A DNA stretch of 64,000 bases, taken from Nocardia sp. SYP-A9097. Lineage in GTDB: Bacteria; Actinomycetota; Actinomycetes; Mycobacteriales; Mycobacteriaceae. A program made the position numbers and the translations under genes. Every line of letters begins with the position of its first letter. The first letter of the stretch is position 1. This document shows positions 17,234 through 25,794 of this stretch, piece after piece. The stretch spans positions 146,702 through 210,701 of the forward strand of contig NZ_WJIC01000012.1 of assembly GCF_009649815.1 (NCBI RefSeq), written 5' to 3'. The notes under the pieces were generated by a model. That model saw only the letters and a program-made list of their open reading frames with translations. It ran no database searches and was not told the DNA's origin.

Positions 17234-19914
17234 GTTCCGGTACCCACCGGCTCCCCGGTGTCACGCGCCTGGCGGCCGGGCGAAACCACCCGTTCCAGGG
17301 CCGCCAGATCCGCCTCCAGGGCCCGGAACATGATGTACACGGCCAGGAAGGCCACGATCCCGCCGACACTGAGCACCCGTACCGCCACGATCACCCGGGG
17401 AATGTCCTCGGGTGGCAGGAAGGTCACGCCCGCGACCGCCAGCAGCGGCACCGAGGCCGCCACCGCCAGATAGGTGGTGCAGCGGTGCCCGAGGCGATGC
17501 AGCCAGACCGCGTCCTCGGCGCTGATGTCGCCGTGCCGCAGGAACATCGGATAGATACACCGCACCAGATAGAAGGTGACCAGGAAGAACGGATAGGCGA
17601 CCGCGATGGCCCCGCACACCACCATCGACACCACGAAATGCACCATGCTGCTGGTGGGAATCTCACCGGTGGCCAGGCGCAGCGCGATGGGGAAGGTGAT
17701 GGCCGAGACCACCCACAGGGTGAAGACGACCAGCGAAATGCGTTCCCCCGCAAGCAATATGTCGGCTCTGGCGTGGCGCAGGGTGTCCTCGTCGTAGGTT
17801 CTGCCCTTGCGTAATCCGCGTGGTACCAGGATCACCCGTCTGCACTGGTAGACGATGAGCGCGGCCCCGAATGGGAAGAACAGCACGTTCACCGTCACGG
17901 TGGTGAGAGTGAAGCTGTGCATGGAGGCTTCGGACATGCGGCTGACGATCAGCGTGTTGTTGTGCACGATGTTGTAGATCGAGGACAGCACATTGGGTAT
18001 CGCGACGGCCAGCACCACGATCGGTATCAGCCACGGCCGCAACCGCATCCGCCAGCTGTGCGGCGGTGGATCGACCAGATCGCGGGCGCGCTGGTCCAGG
18101 CACAGCTCCAACTGGGCGGCCAGGATCGATCCGCTGGACCAGCGGTCGTCGCGGTCGGGTGCCAGGCAGGTGAGCAGGACCCGGCGCAGTGCGGCCGGGC
18201 AGTCGTCCGGGACGCGGTCCAGGGCCACGGTGTCGACACCGCCGCGCCGCCGGTTCAGCATGGCCTCCAGGGTGGTGCGGTCGCCTTGGCCACCGGGTCC
18301 GGCGGTGGTGTCGTCGAATGGTTTGGCGCCGGTGAGCAATTCCCACAGCACCACGCCGAGGGAGAAGATATCGGCGCGGGTGTCCAGTTCGGCGGCCGTA
18401 CGCGCCCGCCCGGGATGGCAGGCTTCGAGCTGTTCGGGCGACATGTACGACAGTGAGCCGCCGAAGTAGGCGACCGGACTGGCATCGTCCAGATTGCGGC
18501 TGAAGCTGATATTGAAGTCGGCCAGTTTCGGTACGGCTTCGGCGGTGAGCAGTACATTCGCGGGCTTCACATCCCGGTGCAGCACCCCGTGCCCGTCCGC
18601 GTAGTCGAGCGCCTCGGCGAGCCGGCGGCCCAGCCACGCAACGGTTTCCGGCCAGCTGAGCCCGGCGATCTCGGCGCGCACACTGGAGTCGGTGGGCCGG
18701 ATCTCGCCCTTCTCCTCCATGGCCGCGTCCACGGCGTCCAGCAGCAATTGCCCGCTGCGTTCGGCGGCCGGGGTGGCGCGCACCCAGCGCAGCACCCCGA
18801 GCAGGGTGCCGCCGGGCAGGAACTGCATGTACAGCAGCCGCATGCGCCGCCCGCTCGAGGTGCGGATACCGGAGATGAGCCGCTGGTCGAAGACGCGCAC
18901 GATGTAGTCGTGATCCAGTTGCGCCAGGGTCTGCGGTTCGGTGCCGTGATCGGCGGAGACCTTCACCGCGACCAGCCGCTGCAGGGACCGCTGCCGAGCC
19001 AGGAACACGCGCGCGAACGCACCGCTGCCGAGACTGGTGAGCAGATCGAAATCGTCTATGCGCTGGCCGATTTCGAGCCGGTCCAGGAGTTCGCCGGTCT
19101 CGGGCCCGCTGAGCCCGCCGGTGCTGCCCTCCGCCGCCCGCGCGAATCGCGCCGAGGGATCCCGCTGGGTGAGCTCGCCCGCGTTCGGGATGCGCGTGGA
19201 ATCGGAGTCGAGCTGTCCTTCGGCGCGGGTGGAGTCGATATCGGGTGGGCCGCCGGGCTGCGTGTCCTCCCCGAATCCGCCTCCGGCACGGGTTGATTCG
19301 TCCTGCCCGCGCAGGTACGTGGTGTCGTCGAACGATCCCGCGCTCCGGGTGAACTCGTCCAGGATGTCCACGGCCCGGGTGAACTCGCCGGAGGGAACGC
19401 GGGTGGAGTCGAGGTCCGGCGCGGGCTCGGCCCGGGTGGGCTCGTCCGGCCCCATCCGGGTGGATTCGTCCAGGACCGCGCGCCGGGTGCTCTGATCCTC
19501 GTCATCGGCATTGAGCAGTTCCCGCAGTTCGTGCGCCTGATGCGGATACTCCCGCAGGCAGTCGCGCGGATCCACCCGTTCACCACTGTGCCGGCGAATG
19601 ACGAATTCCTCGTACACCAGCCCGGCGGGCAGATCACGCGCGGTGAGTTCGGCGAATTCGGCGCAATATTCGGTGAGCCGTTTACGCTCGCGCGGCGCCG
19701 CTCCCGGACCGGGCCGGCGCAGCCAGCGATGCCGTATATCGACCCGAATCAGCTCCAGCAGCGCGTCCCGGCGCAGTGTGCTGGCGTCGGGCAGGAAATC
19801 CGCGATCAGCGGTGGTGTGGAGCCGGAACTCCACGCCGCGGTGAAGGCCGCGACCACGCTGAATTCAGGTCCGGCCGAGTAGCGGCCGGAGCGATGCTCG
19901 GAGCTTGAAGACAT
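17230..19914 (-). CDS. Transmembrane Ser/Thr protein kinase with Thr-Arg repeat linker
   Basis: An 894-residue membrane kinase. Residues 45-135 form a helical domain of the pattern LLELIRVDIRHRW...YEEFVIRR...REYP, similar to a module I recall from planctomycete and myxobacterial kinases. Residues 141-250 form an acidic linker with about twelve x-T-R/Q/Y motifs. The kinase domain (about 285-600) has GSGAF, VAVK with Lys318, HRDVKPAN (Asp448) and DFN (466-468, Gly of DFG replaced by Asn). Then come MSPEQ and a C-terminal region with about six membrane segments. The ATG at 19914 is preferred because the upstream frame has no family features. Its stop overlaps the degenerate paralogue. It is divergent from an amidase. 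Signal and targets are unknown. Confidence 0.92.
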   Translation of the reverse strand: MSSSSEHRSGRYSAGPEFSVVAAFTAAWSSGSTPPLIADFLPDASTLRRDALLELIRVDIRHRWLRRPGPGAAPRERKRLTEYCAEFAELTARDLPAGLVYEEFVIRRHSGERVDPRDCLREYPHQAHELRELLNADDEDQSTRRAVLDESTRMGPDEPTRAEPAPDLDSTRVPSGEFTRAVDILDEFTRSAGSFDDTTYLRGQDESTRAGGGFGEDTQPGGPPDIDSTRAEGQLDSDSTRIPNAGELTQRDPSARFARAAEGSTGGLSGPETGELLDRLEIGQRIDDFDLLTSLGSGAFARVFLARQRSLQRLVAVKVSADHGTEPQTLAQLDHDYIVRVFDQRLISGIRTSSGRRMRLLYMQFLPGGTLLGVLRWVRATPAAERSGQLLLDAVDAAMEEKGEIRPTDSSVRAEIAGLSWPETVAWLGRRLAEALDYADGHGVLHRDVKPANVLLTAEAVPKLADFNISFSRNLDDASPVAYFGGSLSYMSPEQLEACHPGRARTAAELDTRADIFSLGVVLWELLTGAKPFDDTTAGPGGQGDRTTLEAMLNRRRGGVDTVALDRVPDDCPAALRRVLLTCLAPDRDDRWSSGSILAAQLELCLDQRARDLVDPPPHSWRMRLRPWLIPIVVLAVAIPNVLSSIYNIVHNNTLIVSRMSEASMHSFTLTTVTVNVLFFPFGAALIVYQCRRVILVPRGLRKGRTYDEDTLRHARADILLAGERISLVVFTLWVVSAITFPIALRLATGEIPTSSMVHFVVSMVVCGAIAVAYPFFLVTFYLVRCIYPMFLRHGDISAEDAVWLHRLGHRCTTYLAVAASVPLLAVAGVTFLPPEDIPRVIVAVRVLSVGGIVAFLAVYIMFRALEADLAALERVVSPGRQARDTGEPVGTGT
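19165..19494 (-). repeat. Repeat-coding segment: clustered Thr-Arg motifs
   Basis: This DNA encodes residues 141-250 of the kinase. It holds nine motifs of the form (acidic or Q)-(S/P/F)-T-R and three variants ending in T-Y or T-Q, spaced 6-25 residues apart in an acidic, Gly/Pro-rich background. The unit recurs at the protein level but spacing and codons vary, so it is not a simple DNA repeat. Confidence 0.85.
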
Positions 19915-20042
19915 GTCCGCACGCTTTCGAAAAAATCCGCCACACCCGACACCATCATCCCTGAGCAATAGCCGGAATGATAACTTGCGGCTGAACACCG
20001 GATCACCCGATTTCGAACTCGAGGCGACGGGGGAACACCAGT

Positions 20043-21542
20043 ATGTATGACGAGGGCGCCGCGTTAGCGGTCGACAGCGCGGTGAACGAGGTAGTGGTGA
20101 ACACTGACAAATCAGCCGACGAGAACCTCCCACGGGAGCCACGCCCAGACGACGCGGACTCCCTCGAAGCAGACTCCCCCGAAATCCTCCCGCCGCTGGA
20201 TCTGACCACGGCCGCGGGTATCGCCTCCGCCGTGCAGAACGGGTCGGTGACGGCCGAGCAGATGGTGGACGAGGCGCTCGCCCGGATTCGGGCCCGGGAT
20301 CGAAAAGTGAACGCGTTCAGTGAAGTTCGTGTCGATGCCGCCCGTGCCGAGGCGCGTGCGCTGGCCGAGCGCCCGGATCTGGATGTGCTACCGCTGGCCG
20401 GGGTGCCGGTCGCGGTGAAGAACAATATCGATGTCACCGGTGAGGTCACCCGCGGTGGATCCCTGGCCGGCCTCGAGCGCGCCGCGGCCGCCGATCACGC
20501 GGTGGTGCGGCGACTACGCTCGGCCGGCGCGGTTATCGTCGGCCTGACCACTCTTCCCGAGTTCGGACTCTGGGGCGTCACCGATACCCCGGACCGTATT
20601 ACCCGCAGTCCCTGGAATGCCCGCTACAGCGCCGGTGGTTCGTCCGGTGGTTCGGGTGCGGCGGTCGGCTCCGGCATGGTGACCATCGCGCACGGCAATG
20701 ACGGACTCGGTTCGGTGCGCATTCCCGCCGCCTGCTCCGGTGTGGTCGGGATGAAGCCGGGCCGCGGTCTGGTGCCCGCCGAGGTGGGCGTGGATTCCTG
20801 GGGCGGCATGACAGAAAACGGTGTGCTGGCAACGACTGTCGCGGATGCGGCGCTCATGCTGTCGGTGCTCGCGGATCGACCGGCCCTGGCCGAGCTGGAG
20901 TCACCCAAGGCGCTGCGTATCGGCCTGGCCACCGCCGCGCCCAGCCCGCTGACCCGGGTGGATCGGGCCTGGATCGCCGCCGCCGACAGGGCCGCGGCCG
21001 CCGCCTCGGCCGCCGGACACACCATCGGTGTGGCCGAATTGCCTTATCAGGGTGCGACTTTCGCGCTGGCGCTGCGCTGGGTGGCCAATGCGGCCCGCGA
21101 GGCCGGCACGGTTCCGCATCCGGAGTTGCTGCAGCGTCGCACCCGTACGCATATCGCACTGGGCCGGATGGCGCTGAAGTCCGGCCTGCTGCGCGCCTCC
21201 CAGGTCGATCGCATCGAGGCCCGGCTGCTGGATTACTTCGAGCGCTACGACGTCGCCATCACCCCGACGCTGGCGACCCCGCCACCGCGCGCCCGGCGCT
21301 GGCATTCGCGGCCGTGGCTCGCGAATGTGGTTGCGAGCGCCCGCTTCTCACCGTTCACGCCGCTGTGGAATCTGGTCGGCTGGCCCGCTATCTCGGTGCC
21401 GATGGGCGTGCATCCCAAGACCGGCACCCCGGTCGCGGCGCAGCTGATCGGCCCGCCCGGCAGTGAGGCCACGCTGCTGAAACTCGCCGCCCAACTGGAA
21501 GCCGCTTGCCCTTGGGAGCGCACCGCGCCGGGCAAGGACTGA
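20043..21542 (+). CDS. Amidase, amidase-signature family
   Basis: A 499-residue amidase-signature hydrolase. The Ser-cisSer-Lys triad is visible: Lys in VAVKNNIDVTG, Ser in the AGGSSGGSGAAV loop and the nucleophilic Ser in GSVRIPAACSG. It hydrolyses a carboxamide, but the substrate is not predictable; it is not linked to gatB/gatC, so it is not the tRNA amidotransferase subunit. The first 50 residues are a poorly conserved acidic extension. The ATG follows GGGGGAAC. It is divergent from the membrane kinase and followed by a very strong terminator shared with the LysR gene. Confidence 0.93.
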   Translation: MYDEGAALAVDSAVNEVVVNTDKSADENLPREPRPDDADSLEADSPEILPPLDLTTAAGIASAVQNGSVTAEQMVDEALARIRARDRKVNAFSEVRVDAARAEARALAERPDLDVLPLAGVPVAVKNNIDVTGEVTRGGSLAGLERAAAADHAVVRRLRSAGAVIVGLTTLPEFGLWGVTDTPDRITRSPWNARYSAGGSSGGSGAAVGSGMVTIAHGNDGLGSVRIPAACSGVVGMKPGRGLVPAEVGVDSWGGMTENGVLATTVADAALMLSVLADRPALAELESPKALRIGLATAAPSPLTRVDRAWIAAADRAAAAASAAGHTIGVAELPYQGATFALALRWVANAAREAGTVPHPELLQRRTRTHIALGRMALKSGLLRASQVDRIEARLLDYFERYDVAITPTLATPPPRARRWHSRPWLANVVASARFSPFTPLWNLVGWPAISVPMGVHPKTGTPVAAQLIGPPGSEATLLKLAAQLEAACPWERTAPGKD

Positions 21543-21547
21543 CACGA

Positions 21548-21581
21548 AAAAGGCAGTCCCGTCGAGACGGGACTGCCTTTT
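21548..21581. terminator. Strong bidirectional intrinsic terminator
   Basis: Near-perfect 14-bp stem (left arm AAAAGGCAGTCCCG, right arm CGGGACTGCCTTTT) with a TCGAGA loop. The A-run and T-run at its feet give a classical terminator on both strands, between the converging amidase and LysR genes. Confidence 0.92.
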
Positions 21582-21608
21582 CGATGATCGTGCCGTTGCG
21601 CTTTCGAG

Positions 21609-22496
21609 CTACTGCGCGGCGACCGGCTCGCGGTCGGCGAATCCGCCTTCGAGTACGCGGGCGGCGAACTCGAGGATGGTCGGCCGATCGTCATCGGCGC
21701 GCCAGGCTACGGCCAGCTCGCACGGAGCCAGTCCGGCGACCGGACGCGCGGTCAGACCGGGCCAGCGGTACATGGGCACATTGTTCTCGGCGAGCAGGCA
21801 GAGGCCGAGTCCGAGGGAGACCGCCTCCAGGCGCTCCTCCGCGGTGGCCGCCTCCGCGCCGACCTTGGCCTGCCGGCCGCCGCGGGCGTCCGCGCCGAGC
21901 CAGAAGTCGCGGGCCGCACCGGCTTCGGCGGGCATGGCGATGAAGGGCTCATCGGCCAGGGCCGCGAATTCGATGGTTTCCTGCCCGGCGAGCGGGTGGT
22001 TCTCCGGCAGCAGTACCCAGCGCGGCTCGGTACGCAGCACCTGCCATCGATACCGACCGGTATCGGGTACGGGCAGCCACATGAGCGCCAGGTCCGCCTG
22101 TCGCCCGGCCAGGCCGCTGGACGGGTCGGTCCAGGATGCGGAGTGCAGGGCGAGCCGGTGGCCGCTGGCGCTCTCCAGATCGGTGATCAGGCCGCGGCCG
22201 ATGGAGGATTGGATGCCGACGCGCAGCACCTCACCCGCCTCCTGCAGCGCGACATTGGTGACTTCCCAGAGCTCGAGAATGCGGCGCGCACCCTCCAGCA
22301 GTTCCTTGCCCGCGACAGTCAGGGCGACGCTGCGCTGATTGCGGTCGAACAGGACCACGTCGAGCTGACGCTCCAGCTGCCGAATCTGCCGGGACAGCGT
22401 CGGCTGCGCGATGTGCAGCCGCTGGGCGGCGTTGGTGAAATGCAGTTCCTCAGCGACGGCGACGAAATACCGCAGGTCGCGCAAATGCGGGTCCAT
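21609..22496 (-). CDS. LysR-family transcriptional regulator
   Basis: A 295-residue LysR regulator. The N-terminal winged helix-turn-helix is typical (LRYFVAVAEELHFTNAAQRLHIAQPTLSRQIRQLERQL), with a linker helix and then the periplasmic-binding-like effector domain. An AAGGGG ribosome site precedes the ATG. LysR regulators are usually divergent from their targets, but upstream here are only 400 non-coding bases and then the hpt terminator, so the target is not evident. It may act on the convergent amidase or elsewhere. Confidence 0.93.
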   Translation of the reverse strand: MDPHLRDLRYFVAVAEELHFTNAAQRLHIAQPTLSRQIRQLERQLDVVLFDRNQRSVALTVAGKELLEGARRILELWEVTNVALQEAGEVLRVGIQSSIGRGLITDLESASGHRLALHSASWTDPSSGLAGRQADLALMWLPVPDTGRYRWQVLRTEPRWVLLPENHPLAGQETIEFAALADEPFIAMPAEAGAARDFWLGADARGGRQAKVGAEAATAEERLEAVSLGLGLCLLAENNVPMYRWPGLTARPVAGLAPCELAVAWRADDDRPTILEFAARVLEGGFADREPVAAQ

Positions 22497-22812
22497 AGCC
22501 CCTTGCTATCAGAATCGGTCTTGAATATCTAGCTGTATCCGACCCGAAAGTTTGAACTCCGAGCGAAAAACAGCCGTCAGGTTTGTTACTGACAGCATAG
22601 GGCGAGCCCGAAACATTCCGGTAACCGGCACCGCGAATTCCTGGCCATTCACCCGGATGGGCGCCCCGAAATTCATGCGGTCATGTGACCAGCAGTAACC
22701 CGCACCACGCTACACACCCCCGCCGACCGGCGCGACTCGATGGCCGACAGCCAGCAAAGGGGCCCGGCAACCACGCTCACAAACCCGATTCCGCTAACGT
22801 GAGTTTCATCAC

Positions 22813-22858
22813 AAAAGGCCGAAGACCGCCCACCGAATCCGGTGCGCGGTCCTCTTTT
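22813..22858 (-). terminator. Intrinsic terminator of hpt
   Basis: On the minus strand a hairpin formed by AGGACCGC and GGCGGTCTT arms, with an inner GCACC/GGTG extension, sits about 45 bases after the hpt stop, flanked by AAAAG and CTTTT. Confidence 0.75.
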
Positions 22859-22889
22859 GAGGGTTCGGGGGCGAAGCCCCTGAGAGGTA

Positions 22890-22900
22890 CGAGAGTTGTT
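22890..22900 (-). repeat. Dispersed 3'-end element, copy 1
   Basis: The 11-mer CGAGAGTTGTT (plus-strand reading) directly abuts the hpt stop. The same word abuts the crotonase stop at 29628-29638, and the flanking bases (GCCCC, GAG) are partly shared. Confidence 0.55.
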
Positions 22901-23455
22901 CTATCCCCCATAAACCTTCGCGTCCAGGGTGCCGATGTACGGCAGATCCCGGTACCGCTCCGCGAAATCCAGGCCGTAACCGACCACGAACTCGTTCGGA
23001 ATATCGAAACCGACCGCCATCACGTCGACCTGGGTGCGCAACGCATCGGGCTTGCGCAGCAGCGTCACCACCTCCAGCGAGGCCGGATTGCGGCTGGACA
23101 GATTGCGCAGCAGCCACGACAGTGTGAGCCCGGAATCGATGATGTCCTCGACGATCAGCACATTGCGCCCGGCAATGTCCTTGTCCAGATCCTTCATGAT
23201 CCGCACCACGCCCGAGGACGAGGTGGAGGAACCGTAGGAGGAGACCGCCATGAACTCCATCTGGGTGGGCACGGTCAGCTTCTTGGCCAGATCCGTCATG
23301 AAGAAGATCGCGCCCTTGAGTACGCCCACCAGCAGCAGATCACCCTCGGGGGCACCGGCGGGATAACGCTTGGCGACCAGTTCGGCGAGCTCATCGATCT
23401 TGCTCGCGATCTCGTCTTCGCTGATCAGCACCGACGCGATGTCGTCCCCGTACAC
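22901..23455 (-). CDS. hpt: Hypoxanthine phosphoribosyltransferase
   Basis: Purine salvage enzyme that makes IMP or GMP from hypoxanthine or guanine and PRPP. The 184-residue protein has LVGVLKGAIFFMTDL, the FMAVSSYGSSTSSSG flexible loop, the PRPP motif VLIVEDIIDSGLTL and DIPNEFVVGYGLDFAERYR, all typical. The start is GTG (VYGDD), with a GAAGGGA site upstream. It is 16 bases after tilS in the dacB-zinc protease-tilS-hpt operon, the same order as I recall in mycobacteria. Confidence 0.97.
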   Translation of the reverse strand: MYGDDIASVLISEDEIASKIDELAELVAKRYPAGAPEGDLLLVGVLKGAIFFMTDLAKKLTVPTQMEFMAVSSYGSSTSSSGVVRIMKDLDKDIAGRNVLIVEDIIDSGLTLSWLLRNLSSRNPASLEVVTLLRKPDALRTQVDVMAVGFDIPNEFVVGYGLDFAERYRDLPYIGTLDAKVYGG

Positions 23456-23471
23456 GTGGCCTGGTTTCCCT

Positions 23472-24548
23472 TCAGTGATGATGTCGACCCCGATCGGGTT
23501 CGCTGTGGGTCAGTATGAGCCTGCCATGTTCACGCGCGGCAACCAACCTGGTCCCGGTGACCGAGCCACCGACCGCGACGCCGCCCTGCCCGCGCCAGTC
23601 GGTGACCAGCGCCTCGACCGCTCGTAAATTGCTGTCCGTCAATGATTTTGCGCCGCCGCCGAGCAACCACGCGCGAATAACGCGCCGCCGCAGCGCGGGC
23701 GCGACAGTGGTGAGCGTCTCGAGAATCAGGGCTTCGCCATCAATCGCGGAGTTCAGCAAATTTTCGGCAAGCGCATCCAGGGTCGCGCCGTCCTCACGCA
23801 GCTGCGCGGCCGTGCGCGCGAGTGCGGCCGCCACTCCCCCGCCGAGCACCTCCTCCAGCAGCGGCAGCACCTCGGTACGCAGCCGCACCCGCGTGAATTC
23901 GGGTGCGGTGTTGTGCGGGTCCTCCCAGGGCGTCAGCCCGAGATCCGCGCACAGTTGCCGAGTCACGTTGCGCCGCACGCCGAGTAGCGGTCGGCCCCAC
24001 GGTTCGGCGTACTCGGTCATGCCTTGGATCGACCGGCCGCCGGACCCGCGCGCGAGACCCAGCAGCACGGTCTCGGCCTGATCGTCGAGGGTGTGCCCGA
24101 GCAGCACCGGCATCCCCGGGCGCAGGCTGTTCGCCCCCGAATCCGCGCCGGGCAGCACCGAACGTGCCTGTTCCCTCCCCCGGTAAGGCTCGAATCGCGC
24201 CGCATCCAAGGCCGCATACCGAGCGCGCCGGGCCGCCGCCTCGAGGCCGCCCTCGGTCCCCACCTCGACCGTGAGCACCCGCGCGGACCGGCAGCCCAGG
24301 CGCAGCGCCACCTCCGCCGCCCGCGCCGCGACCTCGGCCGATCCGTCCTGCAAACCATGGTCGACGATGTACGCGTCCACCACCTCGGCCTCGACCGCCG
24401 CGGTCGCCGTCAACGCCAAAGAGTCCGCCCCGCCGGACAATCCGACCGCGACCACCCCGTCCGGCGCGAACCGGCCCAGCCAATCCCGCACGGCATGACG
24501 CATTTCCAGCGCCGCGCGCGTCTCGGGCAGCCGGGGGCGAGTGTTCAC
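23472..24548 (-). CDS. tilS: tRNA(Ile)-lysidine synthase
   Basis: Converts cytidine 34 of the CAU-anticodon tRNA-Ile to lysidine using ATP and lysine. The 358-residue protein has the N-type PP-loop GLSGGADSLAL near residue 36, DHGLQDGS, the GHTLDDQAETVLLGLARGSG motif and the C-terminal GGxxSLTDSNLRAVEAL stretch. It is the single-domain actinobacterial form. A segment near residues 120-140 (GADSGANSLRPG) looks like a short lineage insertion. The start is GTG at 24548. It sits between the zinc protease and hpt on one transcript. Confidence 0.96.
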   Translation of the reverse strand: MNTRPRLPETRAALEMRHAVRDWLGRFAPDGVVAVGLSGGADSLALTATAAVEAEVVDAYIVDHGLQDGSAEVAARAAEVALRLGCRSARVLTVEVGTEGGLEAAARRARYAALDAARFEPYRGREQARSVLPGADSGANSLRPGMPVLLGHTLDDQAETVLLGLARGSGGRSIQGMTEYAEPWGRPLLGVRRNVTRQLCADLGLTPWEDPHNTAPEFTRVRLRTEVLPLLEEVLGGGVAAALARTAAQLREDGATLDALAENLLNSAIDGEALILETLTTVAPALRRRVIRAWLLGGGAKSLTDSNLRAVEALVTDWRGQGGVAVGGSVTGTRLVAAREHGRLILTHSEPDRGRHHH

Positions 24549-24593
24549 GCCCCGATCGTCGCACGGCGCTCAGCGGAGTCGCCGCATACCCGC

Positions 24594-25781
24594 TCAGCCC
24601 AGTACGCGGTCGACCCAGCGCTGCGGTTCGCCGATCTCGTCCGTGCGCGGCAGCGTCTCCGCATCGGTCCAGATGGTGTTGAAATGATCCATGCCGACGG
24701 TGCCGACCACCTCGTCGACGAAGGCTTTGCCCCGAACGTATTGCGCCACTTTGGCATCCATGCCCAGTAGCGCGCGGAGTAGTCGCTGCAGCGGATTGCC
24801 GGGCCGTTTACGGCGCTGATCGAAGGCCGAGCGAATGCGGGTCACCGACGGCACCACGGCCGGGCCGACCGCGTCCATGACGTGATCGGCGTGACCCTCC
24901 AGCAGCGTGCCCAGCATGAGCAGCCGGTCCAGGGCCGCACGCTGCGGTTCGGCCTGGGTGGCGCGCAGCAGCCCGACCATGCCGCCCGCCGGATCCTCGA
25001 TACCGCGACGGCGGTCCCGGACGGCCTCGACGAGGCGGCCGAGCATATCGGCGATGGGCTCGTCCCCGGCCGCGCCGAGCACCTCCACATTGCGCTGCAT
25101 GTACTCGGCCAGCCACGGTGCGGAGGAGAACTGCACGCGATGGGTGACCTCGTGCAGGCACACCCAGAGCCGGAAGTCGCTGGGCTGCACGCCGAGTGCA
25201 CGCTCCACCGCCATGATGTTCGGCGCGACCAGCAGCAGGGTGCCGTCCGGTCCGCTGAACGGGTCGTATTGACCGAGGATCGCGGTGGACAGGAAGGCCA
25301 GCATGGCCCCGGCCTGCACGCCTGCCGGTTTACCGATGAACTTGCCCTTGTCCCCGGCGGCCACGCCGGTGCCGGTGAGCTGGGCCATGGACTCCGCGGC
25401 AGCCGTGATCCAGCCCCGCCGATCCACCACTCGCGCCTCGGGGACGGCGGAACCGTCCAAGAGCCGGCTCACCTCACGCACCGGACCCTCGGCCCGCCTG
25501 GACGCCGCGGACAGCTCCAGCACCGCCTGTTCGGCCGAGTACCGGGACGTGCGCGGGCCGGACGGCACCAGGGCCGCCCCGGTGCGCGCGGCCAGGCTCC
25601 AGTCCACCGAACCGGCGAGCGTGTTCTTCAACCGCGACGGTTGGAGGGTCTCCGTGGTCACCAGCGCCCCCGAATCATCGGCTGTCGGATGTGCGGCGAA
25701 TTCGATACGCCCGGAACCGTTCTCATCGGCACGCCCTGTCTCTGCGCCCCGCCGGTCGGCGGGGTGTTCGGGTCCGGTCAT
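24594..25781 (-). CDS. Zinc-dependent metalloprotease of the DUF2342 type
   Basis: Putative zinc hydrolase of about 395 residues, homologous to the gene between dacB and mesJ/tilS in mycobacteria. The metal site HEVTH is at 210-214 and a second conserved LEGHADH lies about 90 residues later. These proteins are sometimes annotated as coenzyme F420 biosynthesis-associated, a label I would not rely on. The first 45 residues are an acidic, likely disordered extension. I choose the ATG at 25781 because GGTGG lies six bases upstream; an ATG at 25787 is equally in frame. It follows dacB by 13 bases. Confidence 0.9.
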   Translation of the reverse strand: MTGPEHPADRRGAETGRADENGSGRIEFAAHPTADDSGALVTTETLQPSRLKNTLAGSVDWSLAARTGAALVPSGPRTSRYSAEQAVLELSAASRRAEGPVREVSRLLDGSAVPEARVVDRRGWITAAAESMAQLTGTGVAAGDKGKFIGKPAGVQAGAMLAFLSTAILGQYDPFSGPDGTLLLVAPNIMAVERALGVQPSDFRLWVCLHEVTHRVQFSSAPWLAEYMQRNVEVLGAAGDEPIADMLGRLVEAVRDRRRGIEDPAGGMVGLLRATQAEPQRAALDRLLMLGTLLEGHADHVMDAVGPAVVPSVTRIRSAFDQRRKRPGNPLQRLLRALLGMDAKVAQYVRGKAFVDEVVGTVGMDHFNTIWTDAETLPRTDEIGEPQRWVDRVLG

Positions 25782-25794
25782 AGTCATCCACCCG

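Larger units (their letters stand above)
22497..22900. other. 404-bp intergenic region, LysR promoter side and hpt 3' end
   Basis: I see no supportable gene here. The left part should hold the promoter of the LysR gene. The right part has the hpt terminator (22813-22858), a small GGGGCTTCGCCCC-type hairpin and the 11-base element at 22890-22900 that recurs at 29628. Confidence 0.6.
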
